64,000 bases of DNA from Tetradesmus obliquus (Eukaryota > Chlorophyta > Chlorophyceae > Sphaeropleales > Scenedesmaceae). This document shows positions 12,401 through 25,206 of this stretch, one piece after another (the stretch's first letter is position 1; each line of letters starts with the position of its first letter). The notes under the pieces were generated by a model. That model saw nothing but the letters and a program-made list of their open reading frames with translations, did not search any database and had not been told where the DNA came from. Position numbers and translations under genes: made by a program. The DNA lies in the NCBI GenBank assembly GCA_030272155.1, contig CP126192.1, forward strand, positions 3,010,501 through 3,074,500, given 5' to 3'.

Positions 12401-13104
12401 CAGCGTGTCACGCCGCTTGCACCTGGGGGGGTCCTGCAGGGCCCAGCTGTCTGGTCTATCCCTGGCGTGGCGCACAGCCCGACAATACACAACCCATTTG
12501 CTGGCCTAGCCACATGCAGGACGCCACACTATGCTACCGCACACCAGCTGCTGCACCGCTCATTCAAACAGCAAGGTAAGGTGTTTGCCTGTGCCCCACC
12601 TGACTGGACAGCTGCTGTATGCTGCAAATGCTCTGGGTTTTGCTGCAGCATTTGCATGTTGTAATGACCGCAGACTGCAACAGCCAACAATAGTTGCGCG
12701 GGTACAAGCATTTCTTAATGAAGCTCAAGGCAACTCTAAAACCCTTGAGTGGCATCCCTTTCTTCCCGCCAACGTGTGCGTGCTCTTGCGCAGGCAGCTG
12801 CAGGCAGTCCCGCAGCAGCCAAGAGCTGCCGGCTCTGGGCGAGACGCCCAATGGCCTGCAGGCTCTCATTGCATTCAACCGCGTCAACCTGTGGGAGTAC
12901 ATACAGAGCAACCCGCTGGCAGCCAGCGCTGCAGTGGACAGGCGCAACTACTGCGTGGCAGACAGTGCTCGCCAGGCACCTGGGGCGCTGCAGGTGCAGA
13001 CGCCTGGCGCTGGCAGCGGCGGGCAAGGAGGCAAGACACCAGGGCCAGTCACTGGCCGCCGAGCTAACACTGCCAGGGGCAGGGGGGTGTCTTCTCTAGG
13101 CTGA
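9446..13104 (+). CDS. Unrecognised protein, 9-exon model, 463 aa
   Basis: Model exons are 9446-9554, 9615-9795, 10175-10339, 10515-10682, 10965-11088, 11621-11764, 12051-12194, 12520-12575 and 12804-13104. All eight introns are GT-AG and every phase closes, giving 1392 coding bases. I do not recognise the family. The middle of the protein contains a FETWWHEKG segment, then ELWLRM and EQWDLHVGAELDVLGRK. These are followed by a charged helical part (WTRLLLQHKQRLEGQL) and a C-terminal stretch with ALIAFNRVNLWEYIQ. No signal peptide or membrane segment is visible. Exons 3 to 9 look well supported. Exons 1 and 2 and the start codon are less certain, and exon 7 could begin at 12030 instead. A TGTAA at 13607-13611 is a candidate polyadenylation signal. 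Confidence 0.6.
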
Positions 13105-13758
13105 AGGAGAAATTTTGATGGCAGCCAGTGGTGTGAGACTGATGAATGCCTTATCGGCAGGTGCCGTGGAGCAGGGGAGTATCTGTTCAGCCTGCAGAGG
13201 AGGAGCACGGGGCACTTGATACTGATGCTTTAGCTTATGCTGTTGATGATCAGCTTGCAGTTAATGCATGGTGCAAGGTGCCTCAGCCTTCGGCAGAAAC
13301 AGTGCAGACAAACCTTGGCAGCCTGAGGTATGTCTGCACGCATGTGGCACAAGGCGTGGGGCCTGGGGACAGCCACGCCATATGGTTCTGCCTTTGAATT
13401 TTTTATTGCAATGAGTGGCTGCCAGTAGTTGTACAGCGACACGGCAAGATGGGTGCTGTCGATGGAGATGTTGTACAGTTGTTCAAAAGTTGTTACGACG
13501 GTCATGGCAGTCCTTTCTTCCCAAGGATCATACACTGTGCTGTCTGCTGTTTTGCTGGATAACGTCTGAAGCAGCGTTCAGCAGAGTTGCCAGCCATACT
13601 TCACACTGTAATTGTCACCCTGATCTGGCTGGGCGTCAAGGATTCCCGTCGAACGCTGAAATCGGTTAAACTGCAACAAACTTGTAGCATTTGTACAAAC
13701 AACAAGCGATCGGCCGTTGATCGGCTGCCTCCAGTACACAAGCACAACAGCCGTCCCA
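13105..13758. other. Intergenic: 3' UTR of the unknown gene and NUP133 promoter
   Basis: No coding sequence is supported. The TGTAA at 13607-13611 may end the upstream transcript, leaving about 150 bases before the NUP133 start codon for its promoter and 5' UTR. Confidence 0.4.
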
Positions 13759-16700
13759 ATGCTGCGAGCTGACGTCGTGCAAGCGCATATCTTGCCGAGA
13801 GGCGTGTCAGATGTTGTAGGAGAGGCATCGGCAGCTGGCTGCAGCCGTGGCTATTCATCCACGTACGGCTGGGCCTTGCACAGGCAGACACTGCTGCTAT
13901 GGAAGGTGGACGATGGCCTGCAGGCTTCTGTCAGACGCCTGCACATGCCAGAACTGCCCTCTGGACGCTGCTTCGTGGAGATCATGCCGCACAGCAACTC
14001 CACAGCAGTGACTGTGCTGCTGTGCACTGGCAGCGGGCAGCTGTGCGTGTGGCTGGATGCAAACTTCCCTGCACCACCCTACTCCCAACGCGTGTGTGTC
14101 AGCGCCAACGCAGCAACAAGCGACAATGCAGTCATCTGCGCTCTTGCAGCTAGCCCAGCAGATAGCGGCAGCAGCCTAGGGTTCTTGGCAGTTGTGGCGA
14201 CAGCAGATGCAGCACTGCACCTGTACCACGGCAGCCAGAACGGCATCTTCCCTCGCCAGTTCTACACGCCAACAGCAGCTGCTGGCCCCAAGCCAGGCAT
14301 GTTTGGTGCGCTCGGCAGCGTGGTCAAAGCCCTGTACAGCGAGGCGTTTGACCCGCTGCATAATGTCCAGCGAGCCAGCGCCAGTGCAATGGCAGCGCTG
14401 CAGCTGCAGCTGCTGTCACTCGGTGGCGGGCGATGGAAGCTGTTGGTGCTAACCCCTGAGGCACTGGATTGCTGGCTGCTGGGGGCGCTTGCAGGAAACC
14501 ACAGCAGCGAGCAGCTGCTGTGGTCCTACAACTTGCACCACGTGCTGAGCGGCAGCTTGCAGGCACGGGAGCTCACAGTGCTGGCGTTTGCAGCGAGCAC
14601 TACTGCCCAGCAGCAGCTGCCTGCAGCACCACCAGCCACACCGGGCGGAGGCCGGCAGGCGCTGCAGCAGCCGCAGCAGAAGCAGGCAGTGTACCTGTGG
14701 AGCACACACATCAGCGCAACCAGCCTGAGCCAGGTGCATTCCCTGAGCACACTTGCGCTGGAGGATGGTAGTGTGGTGCCAACATACCAGAGCAGTGTGC
14801 AGCTGGAGCCCAGCCTGCCTCTGCCGCAGCCGGAAGCGGGTGACAAGCTGAGCCAGTGGCAGGTGCTGCCGCACAGCCGCTACAGCAGCTGCCTGCTGCT
14901 GGCGCCGAATGGGGCGCTGCTGGAGTGGATGCCATCAGCAGGTGGGAGAAACAGCAGGCAATGAGGCATGCTGGAGGTGTTAGTGTTGGGTATTGGCAAG
15001 CTGGCTTGGTGTAGCAGACCACAGCAGCAGAACTGCAGCTGGCTGGTGGGCAGCCCATGTGACTAGCGCAGAGCAGCAGGGCTATCTGCATGTCTGCATG
15101 TGTCGGAGAGGCAGGGCAACAAAGCAGCTTGGCGCAAGCAGCAGCACGGGGCTCACAGGCCACGCACATGAGTGGCGGTTGGGCATCAGCACGACACAGC
15201 AGTGTTTTCTGCATTATGCAGCGCATTGCGTCGGCATATCGCCTCCTTCACAGCTGCAATAACACATGCTGCTGCTGCTGCTGCTGCTGCTGCGTCACAC
15301 GACCTCACTGCCTCCTGCAGGCGCACCGCATGCCCTCGGATGCAGCTCCCAGAACCTGGCCATCAGCAGCAGCAGTAGCAGCAGTGGTGGCAGCTTGGCT
15401 GAGAACTGGCAGCTGCTGAATGCGGCGTATGGTGTGCTGGAGTTCCTTGCGCAGGACCCAGCAGCTGCCGGACAGCAGCCTGAGCAGGTGGCAGGGGGTG
15501 AGTGCTGGCAAGGCGCTGGCAAGTTGTTGGCTTGAGTTGTGGGCACCAGCATGCACATTGCAGCATGATGTAATAGTGTTTGTCCTGCAATACAAGAGAA
15601 GACGCTGCACATGTCGTCGTCCGCGCTTTCACACTGTGTTGTGCTGCTGCTGCCGCCACCGCTGCAACTGCTGTTGCCTCCTGCAGGCGCCCTCACTCCA
15701 GAGCAGGAGGCAGCAGCTAATGACCTACTACAGAAGACAGTAGAGCTCATGGCGAAGGAGTTTGCAGCAGGCTGCGCCTACAGGGAGCTGGCTGAGGGCT
15801 TGGGGCAGCGCCTGGGGCGGCTGGGTGTGTCTGGCAGCAGCGAGGCTGGCGCGGCACTGCTGGTGGCTTTCAGTGGAAGCCTGGTGGACACCATGGGCAA
15901 AGCAGGTGAGGCAGGGGTGGAAATGAGAAGGTACTGCTGCCAACTGCTGCTGCTGCGGGTATGTTGTGATGCGTGCTGCAAGTATGTGCAGGCGCAATTT
16001 GAGGTGTTGTGCATCCCTCTTTCAGACTCGCCTTGCGGCTGCTTGCTGTGCCGTTAAATAATTGTGCCTGGCCATCAGCTTGTTGCCGGATTGCTGTGAG
16101 TGAGCAGCATCTGCCCGACTAATACACTGACCCTTCGTGACTTTGTTGTGTCTTGCTGCGCTGCGTACGCCTGCCTGCCTGCCTCTGCAGGCTCTGCAGG
16201 AGTCTCTTCCGGCTCGCTGCGCGCGCTGCTGTCAGACAAGCAGGTGCGCCACGACCTGCTGCTGGCAGCGCTGCAGGCGGGCGGCGTGCTGCAGCAGCTG
16301 CCGGCGCAAGCGTCGCGCCGCGTGTTTGAGCACGCGCAGATGCTGGCGGGCGTGGCGGCGGTGCTGGAGTGGCAGCGGCAGCAGGAGGCGGCAGCAGGCG
16401 ATGCGCAGTCGGGAGGTGCGTGTGATCACGTGCTGGGGCCGTGTGCTGCTGCTGTTCATGACGGGTCTGCAGCGCCTCAGCTTGTTTGTGCACAAGTTTT
16501 GGCCTCGAGTGTTATGACAGGTGCCATGCGATGTCCGCTTTGCATTGTGTGGGTGAATAACAGCAGGTTGATGCGGTGGGCGTGCAAAATGATGCACAAG
16601 CAGCTGCTGCAGCAATCGCACGCATTTCGCATACATCGAGCACCCAAGCGCGTCCTCTGCCTCTCCTTGTGCCCTGTAGTGAGCTCCACCCAGACAGCAG

Positions 16701-19700
16701 CAGCTGCAGCCGCCATCGAGGCAGCTGGCACATCTGCTGCTGAGGGTGCAGATGCAGCAGGCGCCGCATTTGGTGATGGCCCCGGCCAGCACTGGGAGGT
16801 CTTTTTCAGCCGGCCTGCTGTGAGCATGCCTGCGCTGTTCAGGGCTGTTGCGTCCCAGGCAGCAGCAGTCAAGTGAGTGAAGCTACGGCTGGCTGCTGTT
16901 GAGGCTGAACAAGAGCAGCTTGATGTTTGGCATCTTGGGTGGTTTCATTGCGCTGCAGAAGCATTCCAGTAGCAAGAACGTCAAAGCACTCACCACCACC
17001 TTGCACACAAGAAAGTGGCTGAATGCTGTGTGCCGCTTCCCCTGCATGATGCGGCATGCATGCCAGAATATCTCAGGGGGAACACCACAGCGCTCTGCAA
17101 TATTCTTGAGCTGCGCTGCTTGTTTTTATCCTGACTGTGTGTGCAGGCAGCACCTTGGCGCTGACGACCGCAGCGGCAGCGTGCTGCAGTCGCTGCAGCA
17201 GCTGCTGGGGCTGTCGGGGCTGCTGCAGGCTGCCGTGGCTGGCGCGGCAGCCAAGGCGGGGCAGCTGGCTGAGCACATGCCTGAGGAGGCCACGCGGCAG
17301 GCTGCTGCTGGGCCTGGCTGGATGGCTGGGGAGAGGCCCAGGGCAGCCTGGGGGCAGATTGCAGAGGTGAGGGTTGTTTCAAATTTCATTGATGATTGTA
17401 GGAGTTCAAACGGCCAAACGGCGGCTGGCCGCGGCTGCTGCAGCGTGCGTGGTGTGTCTTTGTGTGTGGCAGAGAGCTGGCCGCAACCATCACAGCCATG
17501 CATGACTTCAGAGCAGAGCAGGGCAGGGCAGCTGACAGACTATATAAGTGCATGGTTGTCTGGCGACCAACTGCACTTGAAGAGTGTCAGGAGCTAGCGA
17601 CTGGTCAGCTGCAACTCTTACCTGCAGCTGCTGCTCCTGTCTTGCTAGCCACCACGTGCTGGCAGATCTATTAGCGCTGCACATCACACATATCACTCCT
17701 AGGCCGTGCTGCTGTAGTATCAGCCACCTGCGGGCGCCCCGCTAGTGGCGGGATGCACCAGCGCTCCACCTCACCTTTCTGTGGCATGTCTGCTGCACTC
17801 CCGCAGGCCTGTCTGCTGCTGCACTCCCGGCTGCTGCAGCCCTCTCAGCGGCTGACACTGGCGATACATGCGCACCTGCCAGCGCTGCAATCTCTGCTGG
17901 CTGGCCTGAAAGAGACGCTGCGGCGCAGCGCCAGCCCTTCGCCCAGGCTGCGTGAGGAGTATGCTGTGCTGCCTGCTGAGCATGGCGCGAGCCTGCTGGC
18001 AGATGCAGCGGAGCAGCTGCAGGCCATGCGGTGAGCAGGACTCTGATCTGAACACGGGCAGAATGCTGATGGTTGATGGATGGATTGAATGTTCGTCAGG
18101 AACCAGACAGCAGCAGCAGCAGTAGCAGGCATGACTGTTGCCAGCAGCTGTGCTTGCCAACAAGGATAACTGGGGATGGCCGAGGATGCTGTGTTCGCAG
18201 CAAGCAAAGTAGCACCATTGCTGCAGACATGAAGTTGGTGTAGTGTGCCTTCCTAGCTGCGCCTGACACAGCAAGCACCGCTGCTCTCGCTCATCCCATG
18301 CTATCTTTTGCACTTGGCTGTGTTCGCGCTGCTCGCTGCTTTCAGGGAGTCTGGCCTGCTGGCAGCAGCAACGGAGGCGGCCGCCGGCGCCGGGCCCTCT
18401 GATCAAGCCGGCGCAGACAACGTTGCTGCCGTGCAGCGCGCGCTGGTGTGGCCTCTGGAGATCCTTGCTCAGCAGCATCGCTGCCATGTGCTGCTGTATG
18501 ATACCTGTGAGCTGCTGCTGACCACTGGGCTGCTGGACAGTGCACGGCTGCAGATGCACATGCGGCAGGAGGTGGCGGACTGCGGCGGGGTGCTGCCGCC
18601 AGACTGCTTCACCTTTTACGTGATGGAGAGGTGGGTGCTGCTGAGGATTGAGGCTGGAGGTGATGAGACAGAGTGCAGCAAGGCTGTGTGCACACAGCAC
18701 GGGTGTGGGCTGCCGGACTCATCATCTATGCTGCATGGTGTGGTAATGTTAAGTCTGCTCAAGTGTGAGTTGTACTGCTTGGATAGGTGTGTCCTCGCAA
18801 TTTCAGCAGCGCACTCAACGTCAAAGCACAGACTGCCTGCCGCATCCATCCTCATAGGCATCATCAATGAAGCAGCAGCACTGTACACAACAACGCACAC
18901 ATGCTTCACCCTGCAATCTAATATCATCCCGCGCAGGTGGCGCGCCTCTGGGCAGCTGTCCTCGCTGCTGCAGCTGGGCCGCAGCGGCTTCCAGCCGCAG
19001 CTGCAGCAGTTCCTGGCGGCCTTCCCTGAGCTGCTGTGGATGAGCCAGGTGCAGGCCGGGCAGCTGGCCAAGGCGGCGGCAACATGCGCGGCAGCAGCAG
19101 ATGCTGAGCAGGTGCGGCGCGGGCAGCAGAAACGGCATCACCCTCAATGTGCTGCTTGTGCGTTAGTAGTACAAGTACTTGCATCGCACTCTTGCCATAC
19201 AGGAGCATATCACTTTCTATCTGGATGCTTATCGTCACATATAAAAACATGCCGGCTCTGACAGGCTAGTTGCATGCCATGCCGCCCTGCAGGCGTCTGT
19301 GGCGACCTGCCGCAGGCTACTTTGCCTCAGCAAGCTCGCAGCACACGCGTCAGGCGGCAAGCCGCAGCAGCAGTGCCTGCAGGCCCAGGCCTCAGCGCGG
19401 CTGCGGCAGCTGGCACTGCAGCAGCAGCTGCAGCTGGGAAGTGGCAGCGCCCCTCTGAGCGGTGCACAGCTGGTGCTGGCTGCACTTGAAGCTGCGGATG
19501 CAAGGCAGGGCGCTGAGGCAGCAGAGGCGGCAGTGGCTGCTGTGGAGGCGCTCGCACTGATGCCCGAGCAGCAGCAGTCTGAGCAGTACAGGTGAGGATG
19601 AGGGCGCGTGGTGCCGTCATTTCTGTTGTTAAGATCACAGATGTTGCTGATCATGCGGCTTGGATGTCCTGTCAGGCTGTACCGTGTGCACCTTGCTGGA

Positions 19701-20421
19701 AGAGCAGAGCAAAAGCAGCAGGCGGCGCGCTTTCAAAGCTTGCACACATCCACACAGTGCGTCACGCAACAAACAGGACATCAATGCGCACACTGTTATA
19801 TTGCTGCCGTGTTGCTGCTCCTGCAGGCAGCTCTGGCAGCGCAGCTGGCAGGCGGTGCTGCGCCACACGCCCCTACAGGATCTGGCTGCTGCTCGCGCAG
19901 CGTCCCGTGCAGCGGGCGGCGAGCATGCTCAGTTTGAGGAGGCGGTGCACGCCAGTGCGCTGTTTGTGGCGATCTACAGGGCAGCGCAGGCGCTCGCTGA
20001 GGCAGGCCAGGTGCAGGTGCGTTGTGTTGGAGCTGCTGCTTGGCGCGGGTTTGTGCAGGACACTGTTGCTGTGAAGTGCAAAGGCTGGCGGCGTTGTGGG
20101 GTTTCATGTTCTGTTGGGTGCTGCAATATGAGCTGCGTGCCTGATACTGGTGTACAAATGGGATGCGCCGCAGCAGTGTGCGGTAGCGGGAGGAAGCAAT
20201 ATGCGGAATGGGGTGACTGCCGTTGACATCTGCTGTGCCGCCCTGCCTCTTGTGTGCTGTCGTGCATGCAGAGGGACCTGTCGCCTGCAGATATTCTCGA
20301 TGACGCGGGCAACATGCTGATATCGCAGGTGCAGCAGGAGCAGCCTGCTGCAGCAGACTGCATGCAGGATGTCATCAATGAGGCTGCGCGGGCAGCACAA
20401 CCGCTGCTGGCTAGTGCGTGA
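13759..20421 (+). CDS. NUP133: NUP133-like nucleoporin, complete, 12 exons, 1179 aa
   Basis: Exons are 13759-14941, 15321-15497, 15687-15905, 16191-16415, 16680-16872, 17147-17366, 17807-18030, 18346-18630, 18937-19111, 19293-19591, 19827-20016 and 20272-20421. All phases close. The 1179 residues compare with 1156 in human NUP133. Exon 1 encodes an N-terminal beta-propeller opening with YGWALHRQTLLLWKV (residues 36-50), the hallmark start of Nup133 propellers. The remaining exons encode an alpha-solenoid. Exon 4 reads LLSDKQVRHDLLLAALQ followed by FEHAQMLAGVAAVLEW, which matches the Nup133 C-terminal region, as does the WEVFFSRP segment in exon 5. NUP133 is a scaffold subunit of the Y (Nup107-160) complex of the nuclear pore. 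The first ATG after an in-frame stop-free lead was used as the start. Confidence 0.85.
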
Positions 20422-20850
20422 GCATGCAGCAGGAGGATAGAGTCCAGGGTCACGCGTTGAGACAACGCTCAGCAGTTGCCGTATGAATGTTGACAGCATG
20501 TGGGTTGTTTACCTGCACACTGTTACCTGCAAACTGTGTGATTTGCACCTGTTCAAACGCATCCTGGAACAGCTGGTGGTCAGTGCCTTGTCAGGCGTGC
20601 TTCCTACGTAACACATGGAGCAGTTCGATGTTGCAAAGCTCCAAGAGAAAACGTCTGACGTGCGTACGCTGGCGTGTGAAGGAGGCTTCAGCTGCTGCAG
20701 CCCGCAGCGCTGTAGCAGTCTCCGCGGTTGATCTTGTCAGGTGTCCGCGGCGACGGGTTACGGTCACCGCTGGCGTCTCAGTTTACAATGAGGCTGTACG
20801 TCTAGTTTTTGGTAATAGCGAGTGTGTGGACGCTTACAGTGTGTATGTAG
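20422..20850. other. Intergenic, NUP133 to acyltransferase gene
   Basis: 429 bases with no supported gene. It should hold the NUP133 3' UTR and the promoter of the next gene, which points the same way. Confidence 0.4.
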
Positions 20851-22631
20851 ATGCGTGAGCAGCAAAGCAGCGAAATTCAGCTGGAGAGGCTGCACATTGT
20901 AGGTCTCGAGCCTGAAATAGACTTGCACGCAAAACAAAACAGTGCAAACTTTCTTGTCTCGGCAATGAATGTCCAAGTCAATGTCCTGAGCTCGACGGTG
21001 GTGATAGGCGGGAAGCTTGGAGGGTTGCCTCCCGAAAAGGTGGGCCCAGCTCGACAGCCCGACATGCATGCAGCGCTAGCACGCTCCATTGTGTAGTGCG
21101 ATTGCTTGGTCGGACACTCTCGTGCCCAGAATGCTTGTGCAAGCAGTCCAGGGTTGTTGCAGCTGGTGACATCTCAAGGACAGTACAGAGTGTCTGTGCC
21201 TCCTGCTGCTGTGGATGCCACGCCACAGTTGGCTTCACTGACCTGATGTCACCACTGCCTCCGCTTTGCCTCCATCTGCTCGCACCTGCAGCTCTCCCCC
21301 ATCGATGCAAGCCCGCTGCTGCTCAAGACGCTCAACTGCCCCGCCCTGAAGTTTGGCCATGACCTGCAGCTGCACCGCCTGCAGCAAGCCACGGCTGCGC
21401 TGCTGCAAGAGTACCCTATCATCGGTGGCAGGTACGTGACCTCTATCACACACGCACCACAGTGCTGTATCCTCTGCTACCGCCACAACTAACACGACAG
21501 GGAAGCCGCTTGTGGCGACACAGCTGCACCAATGCTGTCTGGCTGATGTCATCATCATGAGCTTCAGTAGCAAGTCCCTGTACATCCCCAAGTCATCAAT
21601 GTTCAAATGGGTCCCCAGCAAAACATCTGCAGCTGCTTCAACACACATCTGCACCACCAGCCTGCTGCAATATGTTCACAAACCAGGATCAAGAAGGTGC
21701 CCAAGCAGGACATTGCCAGCCACCCTTGGCTCAAGGCAGCACCTTACTGCATCGACCTGGCAGCAGCAGACGCTGGCGTGCTGCTGGTGGAGGCCAGGGC
21801 TGCTGCTGCTGCCGCTGCCATCAGCCTGAATGGTGTGCTTGCAGAACCCTTCAGCATGACCAGCAGCAAGGTGCAGCTGCCGCCGTGGTACCAGGTGAGT
21901 GCGGGTCAGCAGATCAGCCGCAGCCGTGCACGGCACTGTCTTGAGACAAGCTTGTGATTGCTTGCAGAGCCATAAACTTGTCGCGCTTGGCCCATAGCAT
22001 ATGCCACTGCAAGACCCCTCTCTTTTTGGCTCCCAGGTTTGGCTGGCATGTCAGGTCAAGGATTGCTACGCTTGTCTTCAATTCAATCATGCTCTGCACA
22101 AATTGGAATGTTATCAGGGATCCGATCTTGCCTGCACTTGCCTGCCTCATGCCAATGCTCTCCGGCCCTCACCGCAGCCGCTGGATGCGTCAGCGCTGCT
22201 GCGTGGCAAAGCGCCTCTGCTGAAGCTGCAGATGACCCACTGCAGCGACGGTGGCTGCATCCTGGCAGCAACAATGCCGCACCTGCTGGTTGGTGAGTCA
22301 TGATGCTGTACAGCGCAGGCATGCGCTACCTGTTGCCTTGCAGCAGCATGCACATTGCAAGTGCTGCATTTGCCTGCTGCAAGATCAACACAAACTGAAC
22401 CAGAACTGGCCATCCAGCGGCTGCACAGCTTCCGTACCTGTGTTATGTGTGCCCACAAGCAGGCTGCTGCTTGGCAAGACCAAACAACACACTACACCCG
22501 CCGCACACCAAGCACTGTGTGGCTCGCCTAACGCTTATAGACCGATTGACTGCCCCTCTTCATGCCACTTGCAGACAGCCAATCCTCCACTCTGCTGCTG
22601 ACACGCCTGGCAGAGCTCTACAGGCAGACCC

Positions 22632-22664
<33 letters not shown>

Positions 22665-22814
22665 CGCCCACCACAGCAGCAGCAATGGCAGCTGCAGCCG
22701 GCCCGGCAGCTGAAGGATTCGCTGCTGCCAATGGCACCACACACAGCAGTGGCATACCTGGGGTGGCCTGCCATAACCTGCGCACATCAGGCAGTGCTCA
22801 GCCAGTATCCCAAG

Positions 22815-22848
<34 letters not shown>

Positions 22849-23195
22849 CATGCTGCTCACTGCCCCAGCAGTAGCTGCTGAGGGCATTGTGGGTGCAGCG
22901 GCAGTGGTGCAGATGGCTGGGCCCCCTGCGAGCAAAGGCGGCAGCATGAGCTCTGAGAGTTGGCGCAAGCACATGCTGCAGCCTGCTGCCAGCACACACG
23001 ACTGGCAGAGCCCCGGTGCCCTGAAGGTGACTGCCAGGAAGCAGACTTTGTACCTCAAGTGCCATGAAAGCTGGCACCATCAGCAGCTGTGCAGGGCATA
23101 CCTGTGACTCCTGCTTTGCTGCTCTGCTTGCCTGGCTTCTCCACCTTGTCTGCGGGCTACAACTCTTACATCGCACCTGTTGACATCAGGCACCA

Positions 23196-23277
<82 letters not shown>

Positions 23278-25206
23278 AGACGCTGAGCCTTGACCTGCAG
23301 TCTGCTGAGGCTGCCGGCCTGCGCAGCACCCTGGGCTGGCTGTGTGCTGCTGTCAAGGAGGGCGTGGCTGCTGCGCAGAAGTTCCCGGGTGGCGCCAGCC
23401 GCCTCACTGCACGGCTGCTGACCATCCCCAAGGCAGATGTGCAGCAACTCAAGGTGTGAGGCTTGTCATGCGGAAATAGGGTACACTGCCGAGAAAAGGA
23501 CACAGCAGGTGCTGCACCGGACAGGCTGCACGAGTGCTACTTGCAAGCAGTGCTTGTGCATTGTTAATTGGGTGTGGATCTCTTGGTGTGCGCATGTGTT
23601 AGCGGTTACCTAGCTGTCTGGGGCTAGGGTTGCTGCTGTTGGCCGCTGGCAAGTCTTTCTTTGACATGCATGAATGCAAGCAGCAGCACAGTGGACATCT
23701 TATCAGATTGCCTGCAACACGGCAGTGTGTTGTGTGTGCTTGTGTTACTCGCAGGCGCTGGCCGCTGCCGGCAGCCTGGGCGAGACTGCGCGCACCATCT
23801 CCACCAATGATGCTGTGTCAGCACTGGTGTGGCTGGCCTTCTGCGAGCTCAGGGGCAGGTGAGACGCTGCCAGCACCACCGGCCTTGCACGTACCGCAGA
23901 ATAGCAACTGCTGCTGTGTGTGATGCTGTCTGTGCAATGAGGCGCTGGTCTTCGCGTAGCAGTCACAGAAAAATGGCGCTGGGTGAGGAACATTGATGCT
24001 TGCTGGGTTGTACAGGGATCCTTCTTATGTGCAGCAGCATCTGATTACCGTTTTGTTCATCATTGTTGTGCCTCTGTGCCTGTGTGCCCTGTAGGCCTTT
24101 GCCAGGCAGCAGCCAGCAGCACAGCAAGCGCAGCGGCTGCACAGGCGGAGGCAGGGGTGCAGCAGATGCAGGTGCAGCGTCTGGTGCGCTGGGCATGGCG
24201 GTGGACCTGCGCCAGAACTGCAGGGACCTGAGGCAGCAGCTGCCTGCCGACTACTTTGGCAATGCGGCATGGTGAGCTAATGCTGCTGCTGCTGCTGAAA
24301 CAGTTGGCAATGCAGCTTGCTGAGCAGCTGCTACAGCATGCCCGCATTGTAATGGTGATGCATAGTGCTGGTGACAACCTGCAGCCTCTTGATTACTGCA
24401 GTCTCATTCCCATTCTGCAGTTCATGATGTAGTTCATGGGCACACAACTTTTTGTTGTGCACTGCAATGCTTTGTGTCATCCTCATGCCTAGCATTGCAT
24501 CGTGACCTTGCGCAGGTGCCTTCACATCGCAAGCCCAGGGCCGGCTGAATCCTCCCGGCAGAGCTGGGACGGCAGCAGCAGCCCCCATGCTGACAGCTTC
24601 AAGCAAGGCGGCTGCAACTACGTGCCTGCGCTGCAGGCTGCTGCTGCTGCTGTGCGGGGCGGCCTCACTAGCTTCAGGCAGACCCCGCAGGCTGGAGGCA
24701 AGCTGCTGCAGCTGGTGGCGGCGCAGCAGGCTGCACCCAAGTCTGTGCTGGTGCGTGGCGGCAGCACGGTGCAGACAGCAAAAGCATGGTGTCTGGGCGG
24801 ACTTGCAGCACTGCAGTGTTCATGCATGTTGTATCAGACCGTATATGTAACACATGCATGTGCTTACCATGTGCAGTGCTCTTGGAAACACCACCACCCG
24901 TGTTGCCGCTGCTGTCGTATGCTGCATCCGCAGGTGCGCAACCTGTCGCGGCTGGCAGTCAAGGTCGATGCCTTCATCACATCATGGAACTTCCCTGCCG
25001 ATGCCATCGACTTTGGCCACGGCCCAGCAGCAGAGTATGCATGCGTGGTGCGGCCCACACCGCCCTGGCAGGCTGCTGTGCTGCCCACCAGGCCTGATGA
25101 GGGGGCTGTGCGGCTGCTGCTGACGCTGCCTGCGTCTGCTGCTGCTGCGCTCAAGCGGAGTGCAGTGCTGCAGCAGCTGGTGCCGCATGCCTCGCTCATG
25201 GCGTGA
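20851..25206 (+). CDS. HXXXD (BAHD-like) acyltransferase, 10 exons, 688 aa
   Basis: Exons are 20851-21039, 21292-21431, 21687-21894, 22178-22292, 22575-23026, 23280-23453, 23755-23858, 24095-24271, 24516-24750 and 24934-25206. Phases all close. The catalytic HXXXD motif reads HLLVD at residues 214-218, its Asp codon being split by intron 4. Further family marks are SPIDAS near the N-terminus, ISTNDAVSALVW in exon 7 and LPADYFGNA in exon 8. The C-terminal DFGHG (624-628) stands in place of the usual DFGWG. BAHD enzymes transfer acyl groups from acyl-CoA to alcohols or amines in the cytosol; the substrate here cannot be read. The protein is about 240 residues longer than typical members, mainly from a Ser/Ala-rich insert after HXXXD in exon 5. 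Exon 1 is the least certain part. Confidence 0.82.
23198..23279. repeat. (CTG)27 tract abutting a splice acceptor
   Basis: About 27 uninterrupted TGC/CTG units end directly in the CAG of the acceptor of exon 6 of the acyltransferase gene. The tract serves as the pyrimidine-containing 3' end of the intron and is a likely length-variable microsatellite. Confidence 0.9.
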
